From contig JAQCAD010000001.1 in NCBI GenBank assembly GCA_027621915.1, positions 124,001-188,000 of the forward strand: a stretch of DNA of 64,000 nucleotides. Reading direction: 5' to 3'. The notes under the pieces were generated by a model. That model made no database searches, was not told the origin of the DNA, and was given only the letters and a program-made list of their open reading frames with translations. Below are positions 1 to 8,036 of the stretch, in pieces. A program made the position numbers and the translations under genes. Position 1 is the stretch's first letter, and every line of letters starts with the position of its first letter. The DNA comes from Pseudomonadota bacterium. Its GTDB lineage: Bacteria > Pseudomonadota > Gammaproteobacteria > Steroidobacterales > Woeseiaceae.

Positions 1-121
1 GCATTATCAAAAGCGGGTGACTTCGGTCTCCCCATTCCAGGACGTGGTAGCGAATTCCTCTGATATCGATCTGTACGGAAACCGGTTCGCGCTTTGCTTC
101 GTATAATTGTGACTTCGTCAT
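1..121 (-). CDS. Alpha/beta hydrolase, N-terminal fragment
   Basis: The minus strand opens with an ATG at 121 and stays open to the window edge (40 codons). The peptide begins MTKSQLYEAKREP and continues with RGIRYHVLEWGD...HPLLIM. This is the usual start of alpha/beta-hydrolase-fold esterases and haloalkane-dehalogenase-like enzymes: a strand-turn-strand leading to the oxyanion-hole HG motif, which would lie just outside the window. The gene is divergent from the SLC13 permease, leaving about 98 bases for both promoters. The substrate cannot be guessed from this fragment. Confidence 0.6.
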   Translation of the reverse strand, partial: MTKSQLYEAKREPVSVQIDIRGIRYHVLEWGDRSHPLLIM

Positions 122-219
122 TTGCTGACAGTAACTCGTTGGCTCATGCTATGTTGGCCATGTATAAATCCTCTTCATTCTCAACGTTGACTTTACAGTA
201 GTACAGGTTACGGCGATTA

Positions 220-2589
220 ATGACATTTGAGATCGCACTCGTCTTAGGCATTCTGATCACCTCGCTGATACTTTTTGTCAGCGAAGTCATTCGAATGGAT
301 CTGGTCGCACTACTAGTGTTGTCCGCCCTCGCCGTTACCGGTCTGGTAACGACCGACCAGGCATTTTCTGGTTTTTCCAACAGTGCCGTCATCACTGTCT
401 GGGCAATGTTCATCCTCAGTGAGGGTCTGACCCGCACGGGCATCGCAGATATCATTGGTCGCCAGGTTATGCGCCTTGCCGGCCGCCGCGAAGTCGCAAT
501 GATTATCGTCATTATGGTCACGGCAGCTGTGCTGTCTGCATTTATGAACAATATCGGCGTTGCCGCATTGATGCTTCCAGTCGTTGTGGAGGTCGCAAGG
601 CGCACAAGAATCTCGCCCTCTCGCCTGCTGATGCCGCTTGCCTATTCAACTTTGCTGGGTGGCCTCATGACCCTGATTGGCACACCTCCTAACCTGCTGA
701 TCAGTGAGGCAATGGTCCAGAACGGACATAAACCGTTCGCGTTGTTTGATTTCACTCCATTGGGTGGCGCGGTCATGGCCATCGGCGTTGCCTTCGTCGC
801 GCTCGCAGGCCGATACCTGTTGCCGAAAACCAAGATTGATCAGCGCGGCAGACACCAGAGCCAGCGAAGCCTTCGTAGTCGCTACAAGCTGCAGGAACGT
901 ACCTTTATGTTGCGGGTATCGATGGAATCTATCCTGGTCGGCAAGACGTTGGGTGAGACTCGCATCGGATCCGCGACGGGTCTCATTATCCTGGCGCTGA
1001 CCCGGTTCGGGCGCAGCGAACCGCTGCCCGGCCGACAGACGGTACTGCGTGGCGGTGACGGGCTGCTCGTGCAGGGGCGAGTCGACCAGTTCAAGGAATT
1101 ACAGCGCTGGAGCGACCTGGTCATTGAGCGCGAAGCGCCTGTTCTCAAATCAATGGTCGCAGCCAAGATCGCATATGCAGAAGTAAAACTTGCCGTTGGG
1201 TCGGTGCTCGTCGGGGAACTCATCCGACACGCTGGCTTTCGCAGTCGATTCAAAGTCAGCGTAGTCGGTATTTATCGTCGCAATAATTTTCGCCTTACCA
1301 ATCTTGCGTATGTCCCTTTAAGAGCCGGCGACCGGGTACTCGTCCAGGGTGAGACTGAAGACGTCGCAGAGCTCAGCGGGTTTGCCGATTTCAGCGAGGC
1401 CCGAGTGCTGAAAGACGATGATCTCAGCGAACGTTACAATGCCGATGAACGAATGTTCGTTGTCCGCTTGCCGAAATTCAGTGGTCTTGCCGACGCCACA
1501 CTCGAAAAAAGTCGTCTGGCGGACGTTTTCGATTTTCGTGTCGTTGCGATTTTTCGAGACGGCAACCTCAAGGTAATGCCGCGTGGTGACGAGGTTCTGG
1601 AGGGCGGAGACCTGCTACTTATTGAAGGTCAACCTGAAGACCTGGACGTGCTGCGTGGCCTGCAGGAACTTGATGTCGAAACCAAAGTCACCGGAAACCT
1701 GGGTTCTCTCGAATCTGAAAGACTGACACTGATGGACGCCACGCTGGACCCACGCTCGAGTCTCGCCGGCAAGACTGTTGGCGAGCTCAATTTTCGTGAA
1801 CGCTATGGCATCGAGCTCGCCGGCATATGGCGTGAGGGCGGGCCGATCGGGGTCGATCTCGCCGATGAGCGCCTGCAGATTGGCGACGCCTTGCTGATGC
1901 TTGGGCCTCGCGATCGGTTGCAACTCCTGAGTGATGATTCTGACTTCCTGATTTTGACGCCGCTTGGCAGGGCGCCGCCCGATACCCGGCGCGCTCCCCT
2001 GGCAGCATTCATCATGCTTGCCGTCGTGCTCAGTGTGATGGCCGGATACGCGCCTATCTCAATCGCCGCGGTGGTCGGCGGCAGCGTCATGGTGTTGACC
2101 GGTTGCCTCACGATGGAAGAGGCCTATCGCGCCATCGACTGGCGCGCCATATTCCTGATTGCCGGCATGCTCCCGCTGGGAGCCGCGATGCAGGACTCCG
2201 GTACCGCAACCTATCTGGCCAACCAGGTCATGCTGCTACTGGGTGATTCAGGACCCTGGTCGGTAATAGCCGGCCTTTATGTGTTGACGGCGATGGCCAC
2301 GATGATCATTCCGACAGCGGCGCTCGTGGTGCTGATGTCACCGATCGTGCTTTCGGCAATGGGCGATATGGGAGTGGCTCCGGAAACAGCGATGATGGCA
2401 GTTGCAATGGCAGCCTCCGCAAGTTTTACGAGCCCGATATCGCATCCGGCGAACATTCTTGTCATGGGCCCCGGCGGATATCGTTTCGTCGACTACATCA
2501 AGCTTGGGGTGCCACTCACAATTGTCGTCTTTCTTACCGTCATGTTCCTGTTGCCGATCCTCTGGCCGCTCGTGCCGGTCACTCCCTGA
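220..2589 (+). CDS. SLC13-family permease with four TrkA-C (RCK_C) domains
   Basis: Inner-membrane transporter of the DASS/SLC13 (ArsB/NhaD-like) type, 789 residues. Hydrophobic helices fill about residues 1–210, including the GTPPNLLISEA loop typical of the first half of these carriers. About residues 228–590 hold four successive TrkA-C-like cytosolic domains, each ending in a pattern like GGDGLLVQG, AGDRVLVQG, GGDLLLIEG or IGDALLMLG. A second set of helices fills about 595–789 with a second family loop (SPISHPANILVMGPGGY). Family members move sulfate, dicarboxylates or other anions with sodium. RCK_C domains usually sense small ligands. The ion moved is not readable from sequence. The gene is convergent with the quinone oxidoreductase, 12 bases away. 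Confidence 0.88.
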   Translation: MTFEIALVLGILITSLILFVSEVIRMDLVALLVLSALAVTGLVTTDQAFSGFSNSAVITVWAMFILSEGLTRTGIADIIGRQVMRLAGRREVAMIIVIMVTAAVLSAFMNNIGVAALMLPVVVEVARRTRISPSRLLMPLAYSTLLGGLMTLIGTPPNLLISEAMVQNGHKPFALFDFTPLGGAVMAIGVAFVALAGRYLLPKTKIDQRGRHQSQRSLRSRYKLQERTFMLRVSMESILVGKTLGETRIGSATGLIILALTRFGRSEPLPGRQTVLRGGDGLLVQGRVDQFKELQRWSDLVIEREAPVLKSMVAAKIAYAEVKLAVGSVLVGELIRHAGFRSRFKVSVVGIYRRNNFRLTNLAYVPLRAGDRVLVQGETEDVAELSGFADFSEARVLKDDDLSERYNADERMFVVRLPKFSGLADATLEKSRLADVFDFRVVAIFRDGNLKVMPRGDEVLEGGDLLLIEGQPEDLDVLRGLQELDVETKVTGNLGSLESERLTLMDATLDPRSSLAGKTVGELNFRERYGIELAGIWREGGPIGVDLADERLQIGDALLMLGPRDRLQLLSDDSDFLILTPLGRAPPDTRRAPLAAFIMLAVVLSVMAGYAPISIAAVVGGSVMVLTGCLTMEEAYRAIDWRAIFLIAGMLPLGAAMQDSGTATYLANQVMLLLGDSGPWSVIAGLYVLTAMATMIIPTAALVVLMSPIVLSAMGDMGVAPETAMMAVAMAASASFTSPISHPANILVMGPGGYRFVDYIKLGVPLTIVVFLTVMFLLPILWPLVPVTP

Positions 2590-2601
2590 CGGACGCCCAC
2601 A

Positions 2602-3582
2602 TCAGTCGATAACGAATACCGTCGAGCCGGTTGTTTTCCTGCCCTCAAGATCCTGGTGCGCACGGGTGGCATCCCGCAACGCATAACGCTGGTTGATACT
2701 GATCTTCACAACTCCACGGCTGATGACGTCAAAAAGATCGCCGGCCGCAAGGAGAAGATCGTCTCGCGTTGCAATGAAATCGAAAAGAACCGGTCGCGTC
2801 ACGTACAACGAACCTCTTTTCGCAAGCTCGGCCGGCGCGAACGGGTCGACGGGCCCGGTCGCATTGCCGAAGGTCACCATGACACCGTGCGGTCGGAGCG
2901 AGTCGAGCGATGCCATAAAGGTGTCCTTGCCGACTGAATCATAAACTGCAGCAACACCCTTGCCACCGGTCAACTCACGAACAGCACCGGGAACGTCCGG
3001 ATTATCTGCCATGATGATGTGATCACATCCGTTTTCGCGGGCCATTTTGGCTTTTGCTTCGGTACTGACAACACCGATGACGGTCGCGCCGAGTGCTTTT
3101 GCCCACTGGCTTGCCAGCGATCCAACTCCGCCGGCAGCGGCGTACAGCAGGATTGGATCACCGGCCTGTACCCTGTAACTTCGCTTCAGAAGGTACCAGG
3201 CCGTCAGCCCCTTCAGGAACACGGCAGCGGCTTGTTCATCTGTTACACCATCCGGGATCGGCACATACTGCCTTGCCGGAAAATTTCTGTACTCAGAATA
3301 GGAATCGGCGGGCCGCCCGGTGTAGACAACGCGATCGCCGGGCCTGACTTCCGATACTCCAGGACCGACGACATCGATGATGCCGGCCGCCTCGCTTCCA
3401 AGACCGGTTGGCAGAGGCATCGGATAAAGACCACTGCGATGGTAAGTATCAATGAAATTCAGCCCGATCGCGGTATGCCGGATACGCGCCTCGCCCTCGC
3501 CCGGCTCCGGAACCTCAACATCTTCGAATCGAAGCACTTCCGGTCCGCCGTATTCGTGAATCCTTATTGCCTTTGATTTCAT
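2602..3582 (-). CDS. NADPH:quinone oxidoreductase, zinc-free MDR family
   Basis: Cytosolic medium-chain dehydrogenase/reductase of the QOR (zeta-crystallin) group, 326 residues, the normal length. The GroES-like domain covers about residues 1–120 and includes the LNFIDTYHRSGLYP segment typical of QorA. The nucleotide-binding core has AAAGGVGSLASQWAKALGA near residue 150. No structural or catalytic zinc cysteines are present, as expected for QOR. It reduces quinones or enones with NADPH, probably as a detoxification enzyme. It stands alone between a convergent permease and a divergent flavoprotein. Confidence 0.9.
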   Translation of the reverse strand: MKSKAIRIHEYGGPEVLRFEDVEVPEPGEGEARIRHTAIGLNFIDTYHRSGLYPMPLPTGLGSEAAGIIDVVGPGVSEVRPGDRVVYTGRPADSYSEYRNFPARQYVPIPDGVTDEQAAAVFLKGLTAWYLLKRSYRVQAGDPILLYAAAGGVGSLASQWAKALGATVIGVVSTEAKAKMARENGCDHIIMADNPDVPGAVRELTGGKGVAAVYDSVGKDTFMASLDSLRPHGVMVTFGNATGPVDPFAPAELAKRGSLYVTRPVLFDFIATRDDLLLAAGDLFDVISRGVVKISINQRYALRDATRAHQDLEGRKTTGSTVFVID

Positions 3583-3682
3583 CTTAGTTCCCGTCAGTTA
3601 CTGGATGCAGCAGGATAACGGAGCGGCGGCACAAAATTAAGTACGCTGTCATCGAATGCTCACAGCCCGTAGAATTGTGCGC

Positions 3683-4894
3683 ATGAATAATGTCGTCATT
3701 GTGGGCGCCGGACACGCGGCAGGTCAGGTCGTTGCATCCCTTCGCCAGAACAATTTCAATGGTCGCATTACTTTGCTTGGCGAAGAGTCGTGGTATCCGT
3801 ACCAGCGACCACCTTTGTCGAAAAGATATCTCGCCGGGGATATGCAAGCCGAAAGACTGTATTTCAAACCACAGGTTTTTTACGACCAGCCGAATATCGA
3901 TGTTCGCCTTAACACCCGGGCGATGGCTATCGAGAGAGCCACACGGTCGGTCCACACAGACGATGGGCACGCATTCAGCTATGATTACCTGGTCATCGCT
4001 ACAGGTAGCCGCCCTCGACAATTGGCCCTTCCCGGCGCTGACCTCCACGGAATTTATTATCTTCGCAGCATTGACGACGTCGACCGCATTCGCGCAGAAA
4101 TAAAAGGCAACAGGCGAGTTGTCATAGTCGGCGCCGGATACATCGGCCTCGAAGTCGCAGCGGTCCTGGCCCAACTGGACCAGCAAGTTACTGTCGTTGA
4201 ATCCGCTGATCGCGTGATGAGTCGCGTCGTATCGCCCGAGCTGTCGAAATTTTATCAGGACGTCCATGCCGAGAACGGCGTGCAATTGAAGCTGTCGGCG
4301 GCCATTTCCGGTTTCGACGGAGACAACCGCATAGCGAGTGTCATTCTGGCCGACGGCGAAAAAATACCTGCAGATATTGTAGTTATCGGTATCGGTATCG
4401 TACCGAACACTGAACTGGCCACGGACGCGGGACTTGACGTGACGAACGGCGTTGTCGTCGATGATCATTGCAGAACCGGCGATCCGCACATTTATGCAGT
4501 GGGCGATTGCACCTGGCATCCAAACCGGCTTCTGGGAATCGAGCTGCGACTCGAATCAGTACACAATGCACTGGAACAGGCGAAAACTGCCGCGGGCAAT
4601 ATCTGCGGCGAAGACTTGAGTTACGCGCAGGTGCCGTGGTTCTGGTCCGATCAATTCGACCTGAAGTTACAGATTGCCGGATTGTCGCAGGGTTATGACG
4701 AAGTCGTCATACGCGGGCGCATGGACGAACGCTCGTTCGCGTGCCTGTATCTTCGAAATGGACAGCTAATTGCCGTTGATGCAGTGAATAGCCCGAAAGA
4801 TTTTGTCCAGTCGAAACCGTTGATTGCCAGCCGCGCGAAAATCGATCACGCGTTGCTTTCCAATTCGGATATCGCGTTGAAGGATATGGCGTAG
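3683..4894 (+). CDS. FAD-dependent ferredoxin reductase (rhodocoxin/putidaredoxin-reductase type)
   Basis: Two-dinucleotide-binding-domain flavoprotein, 403 residues from ATG 3683. An in-frame ATG at 3656 adds nine residues that family members do not have, so 3683 is preferred. The FAD fingerprint VVIVGAGHAAGQ is at the N-terminus. The YPYQRPPLSKRYLAG segment and the second fingerprint VVIVGAGYIGLEVAAVL (about residue 145) are typical of reductases that feed ferredoxins for P450s or ring-hydroxylating dioxygenases. The YAVGDCTWHPN segment near residue 280 closes the FAD domain. A reductase C-terminal domain follows. No partner ferredoxin or oxygenase gene is adjacent, so its redox partner is unknown. 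Confidence 0.88.
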   Translation: MNNVVIVGAGHAAGQVVASLRQNNFNGRITLLGEESWYPYQRPPLSKRYLAGDMQAERLYFKPQVFYDQPNIDVRLNTRAMAIERATRSVHTDDGHAFSYDYLVIATGSRPRQLALPGADLHGIYYLRSIDDVDRIRAEIKGNRRVVIVGAGYIGLEVAAVLAQLDQQVTVVESADRVMSRVVSPELSKFYQDVHAENGVQLKLSAAISGFDGDNRIASVILADGEKIPADIVVIGIGIVPNTELATDAGLDVTNGVVVDDHCRTGDPHIYAVGDCTWHPNRLLGIELRLESVHNALEQAKTAAGNICGEDLSYAQVPWFWSDQFDLKLQIAGLSQGYDEVVIRGRMDERSFACLYLRNGQLIAVDAVNSPKDFVQSKPLIASRAKIDHALLSNSDIALKDMA

Positions 4895-4907
4895 CGAATA
4901 TCTACTA

Positions 4908-5594
4908 CTATTCGGCTTTCGCGCTCGACAGCGCTATCGTCAGGTTGCGAGTCATTGAGACAGGGCCAGTGACAGATGAATATCCCCGCGCGGACAACGA
5001 TTCCACGGCCTCGCTCTCCAGATTGGTAAACTTGCCGCTTCCCCCGGTAACCCTGCCCGTCCCCAGCGAACCGGGCCCGTTGGTCATTACCCCATGAAAT
5101 GCACCGAGCCAGTTATCGCCAGAGCTTACGCGAGCGGGGATTACTACTTCACGAATGTAGGACCAATAGTTTTCGGTCTGATCGACAAGAAACGTACCCT
5201 GCCCGGGCAAGTAGACGTGCCACACGCTGTTCGCGAGCGCTTCCCCATTAATCAGCCGGGTCTTCTCCGATTCCGTAATGAACTTGACGCCAATTCCCGT
5301 TGCCTCGCCTCGTCCGACCTGAAATTCGGTAACCCACACGCTTGTTTTGACAACCGCCGGCTCCCAGAGCTCGGAGACCCGATCAGGGTATGGCGAGACC
5401 ACAGATTCGCCATGATCGGTATACAAGATTCCCTCGTTGGGCACGCCGGAAAACGACAGATCGATGACCTGGTCGGTTGTCACCGCGAGCGGGGACACAG
5501 CCGTTTGGGCGGAGAACGGATTGTAGTAGAGGCCGAGGACAAACAATACCGCACCGACCAGAATGCCGATCGCCAGTGAATAAAGGTATTTCAT
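4908..5594 (-). CDS. Membrane-anchored protein of unknown function, paralogue of its upstream neighbour
   Basis: 228 residues with one N-terminal hydrophobic helix (about residues 4–24) and a predicted periplasmic body. I do not recognise the family. Its ATG overlaps the stop of the upstream gene by four bases (ATGA), so the pair is translationally coupled. Both proteins share an anchor helix followed by a segment like GIGVKFITESEKTR...WHVYLPGQGTFLV (here) and VGVASRLASSSEETG...WVVHLPARGTMYV (neighbour). Near the C-terminus both have a glycine-x-F-x-x-L element. I infer a gene duplication. No catalytic motif is visible. Confidence 0.72.
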   Translation of the reverse strand: MKYLYSLAIGILVGAVLFVLGLYYNPFSAQTAVSPLAVTTDQVIDLSFSGVPNEGILYTDHGESVVSPYPDRVSELWEPAVVKTSVWVTEFQVGRGEATGIGVKFITESEKTRLINGEALANSVWHVYLPGQGTFLVDQTENYWSYIREVVIPARVSSGDNWLGAFHGVMTNGPGSLGTGRVTGGSGKFTNLESEAVESLSARGYSSVTGPVSMTRNLTIALSSAKAE

Positions 5595-6169
5595 TCCTCG
5601 TCTCCCAGCGTCCCGACCAGCGCAGTTTCCAGAACGATTCGGCCCTGCACGTCATCATCTTCGGCTGCCAGCACGAATTGTTCGCGAACATTTCCATGAA
5701 GTGGCTCGAATTCCCGCGTTCCTGAGCGCAACACACCGTTACGAACGCCATCCGCTGCCGGAGTCAGTTCCATCTGCACATACATCGTGCCCCTGGCGGG
5801 CAAATGCACCACCCATTCAATAAAGGGACCAGTTTCCTCGGACGAGCTGGCCAGCCTGCTGGCAACACCTACGACCGCGCTGTTTTCGTCCCGGACCTTG
5901 AAAACCTCCGCCTGCATATCGCCCAGAAATTCCGCGCCAGGCCAATCCAGACCGGCAGGGATACTGTCGTCAACGCCAGGAAGGCCGACGAGAATGCGAT
6001 CGCGAGGCAGGTTGATGCGAAATTTCTCTAAGTTGCCGCCATTCGGTTGCACGGAAATCAGAGAACGCTCCCGATGCAAATCGACCGCGGGCACGAAATA
6101 GACCAGCGCGCCTGCGCCGAATGCACCCAGAACAATTCCAAAAATGAACGTCTTAAACAATCGTCTCAC
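5591..6169 (-). CDS. Membrane-anchored protein of unknown function, first of a paralogous pair
   Basis: 192 residues: a single N-terminal transmembrane helix (about 8–28, FGIVLGAFGAGALVYFV) followed by a soluble, probably periplasmic domain. The middle region (VGVASRLASSSEETG followed by WVVHLPARGTMYV) resembles the matching stretch in the downstream gene. The two genes overlap by four bases and form a two-gene operon. I do not recognise the family. About 220 bases separate it from the divergent sulfotransferase-like gene, and that gap shows no further feature. Confidence 0.72.
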   Translation of the reverse strand: MRRLFKTFIFGIVLGAFGAGALVYFVPAVDLHRERSLISVQPNGGNLEKFRINLPRDRILVGLPGVDDSIPAGLDWPGAEFLGDMQAEVFKVRDENSAVVGVASRLASSSEETGPFIEWVVHLPARGTMYVQMELTPAADGVRNGVLRSGTREFEPLHGNVREQFVLAAEDDDVQGRIVLETALVGTLGDEE

Positions 6170-6399
6170 CCGATGGTGTCATGCCAGCCAGATCGGCAGA
6201 ATCTAAACCGAGTTTAGTTAAATTGCTGAGCCACCTCATCATTGGACCGATGATCTGTGACCTAACGCACAATCCACCTGAATTCAGGCCGACTTGCCGC
6301 CCGGTTTTAGCACGCCGACGCGCAACATCCGGGTGCCGCGGTCCATGACATTTCAGTACAATCTGGTTCCCGCTTACAGTTTGATAAGAGTCAATGCGC

Positions 6400-7128
6400 A
6401 TGAAGGTCGTATGCCTGTGGTCCGGACCCAGAAATATTTCAACCGCATTGATGTACAGCTTCGCTGAACGCGACGATACGACAGTCGTTGACGAACCGTT
6501 GTACGGGCACTTTCTAAGGGTATCCGGCGCCGCGCACCCGGGACGCGACGAAGTAATGGCGGCTGTAAACTGTGATGGCCGGCAGGTCGTGAAGAAGCTT
6601 CTTTCCGAATCGAACGGCAGTCCCAAGGTACTGTTCGTCAAGCTTATGGCTCATCACTTCGTTGATCTCGATGACCAGTTTCTGAAACGCACCCTAAACA
6701 TCTTCCTGATTCGGGATCCGAAAGAGATGCTGCCTTCGCTGACTATTCAATTGCCACGAGCGAAACTTGAAGATACCGGACTCAAGATGCAGTGGCAGTT
6801 ATTTAAAATGCTGGATGATTGTGGCCAGACGCCGGCTGTCATTGATTCAAGAGAACTATTACTGGATCCGGCAGGTGTTCTAAGAAAACTCTGCGATAGC
6901 CTGGAGATTGAATACACCGACAACATGCTGACCTGGCAATCCGGTCCGAGAAAAGAAGATGGTGTTTGGGCGCCTTATTGGTATCACGCGGTCCACAAGA
7001 GTACCGGCTTTTCGAAGTATGTCGCCAAGAAAGATTTTCCCGCACACCTCGAGCCGTTGCTGGCGGAATGCAAACCCTGGTATGACAAATTGTACAAACG
7101 CGCCATTCGTGCGTCTTGTGGAGATTGA
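6400..7128 (+). CDS. Sulfotransferase-like P-loop protein
   Basis: 242 residues from ATG 6400; an alternative ATG lies two codons upstream at 6394. The N-terminus MKVVCLWSGPRNISTALM matches the 5'-phosphosulfate-binding loop of the sulfotransferase superfamily, and the VDEPLYGHFLR segment follows. The later FLIRDPKEMLPSL stretch corresponds to the 3'-phosphate-binding region. Members of this subgroup are annotated as sulfotransferases without proven activity. The stop lies inside the start region of the class IV aminotransferase gene, so the two are translationally coupled and probably act together. Confidence 0.75.
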   Translation: MKVVCLWSGPRNISTALMYSFAERDDTTVVDEPLYGHFLRVSGAAHPGRDEVMAAVNCDGRQVVKKLLSESNGSPKVLFVKLMAHHFVDLDDQFLKRTLNIFLIRDPKEMLPSLTIQLPRAKLEDTGLKMQWQLFKMLDDCGQTPAVIDSRELLLDPAGVLRKLCDSLEIEYTDNMLTWQSGPRKEDGVWAPYWYHAVHKSTGFSKYVAKKDFPAHLEPLLAECKPWYDKLYKRAIRASCGD

Positions 7129-8033
7129 AATTGCAAACAGTAGATCCGCGCAATAAGAATATTCTGGTGCACGTCCGGGGGAAACTGGTACCAAGGGAGG
7201 ACGCGAAGGTCTCGGTGTTCGATAGCGTCGTGCAGGGCGGCGATGCCGTTTGGGAAGGTTTGCGAGTCTATAAAGGCCGAATTGCCGCGCTGGGCTATCA
7301 CTTGCAGCGATTGCAAAATTCCGCGAAGGCGCTCGCGTTCGCCTCGGTTCCGGACTCTGCTGAAATTCGACAAGCAATATTCAGCACGCTTGAAGCGAAT
7401 GGAATGACCGATGAAACACACGTTCGCCTGACGTTGACACGCGGCGAGAAGATCACCTCGGGCATGAATCCCAAGTTGAATCAATCCGGATGTTCGTTGA
7501 TCGTGCTGGCGGAGTGGAAACCGCCTGTCTATTCGGACACAGGCATTCGCGTAGTCTCGTCAGTCATCCGACGCAACACGCCACAATGTCTGGATTCGAA
7601 AATTCACCACAATAATCTTTTGAACAATATTCTCGCCGCCATTGATGCCAACGTTGCAGGCGTTGACAGCGCGGTTATGTTGGATGTTAACGGTTTTATT
7701 TCCGAAACAAACGATACCAATATTTTTATTGTACGCGATGGCAATTTGCTCACGCCGTTTGCAGACGCGTGCTTGCCCGGCCTGACGCGACAGATGATTC
7801 TTGACATCGCGAAGATTGAGGGCATTCCGGCGGCAGAGAAAAACCTGACTTTGACTGAACTTTATTCCGCTACGGAATCATTCACGACCGGAACAATGGG
7901 CGAGATTACGCCGATTCTGGAGGCCGACGGCAGAATTATCGGTGATGGAAAACCCGGTGATCTGACTCGAAGCATGCAACGTCTTCATCGCGCTTACGCT
8001 TACGAACACGGCGAATCGCTCCCTTTCGCCTGA
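7116..8033 (+). CDS. Class IV (BCAT/D-amino-acid-type) PLP aminotransferase
   Basis: Fold-type IV PLP enzyme, 305 residues, the usual length for branched-chain aminotransferases and 4-amino-4-deoxychorismate lyases. SVFDSVVQGGDAVWEGLRVYKG is the N-terminal family segment. LDSKIHHNNLLNNILA carries the lysine expected to bind PLP. The NGFISETNDTNIFIV stretch and the later TGTMGEITPI loop contact the cofactor phosphate. The ATG at 7116 overlaps the preceding gene by 13 bases; TTG codons at 7125 and 7131 are possible alternative starts. Coupling to a sulfotransferase-like gene is unusual for IlvE, so the substrate may not be a branched-chain amino acid. Confidence 0.85.
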   Translation: MWRLKLQTVDPRNKNILVHVRGKLVPREDAKVSVFDSVVQGGDAVWEGLRVYKGRIAALGYHLQRLQNSAKALAFASVPDSAEIRQAIFSTLEANGMTDETHVRLTLTRGEKITSGMNPKLNQSGCSLIVLAEWKPPVYSDTGIRVVSSVIRRNTPQCLDSKIHHNNLLNNILAAIDANVAGVDSAVMLDVNGFISETNDTNIFIVRDGNLLTPFADACLPGLTRQMILDIAKIEGIPAAEKNLTLTELYSATESFTTGTMGEITPILEADGRIIGDGKPGDLTRSMQRLHRAYAYEHGESLPFA

Positions 8034-8036
8034 CCA

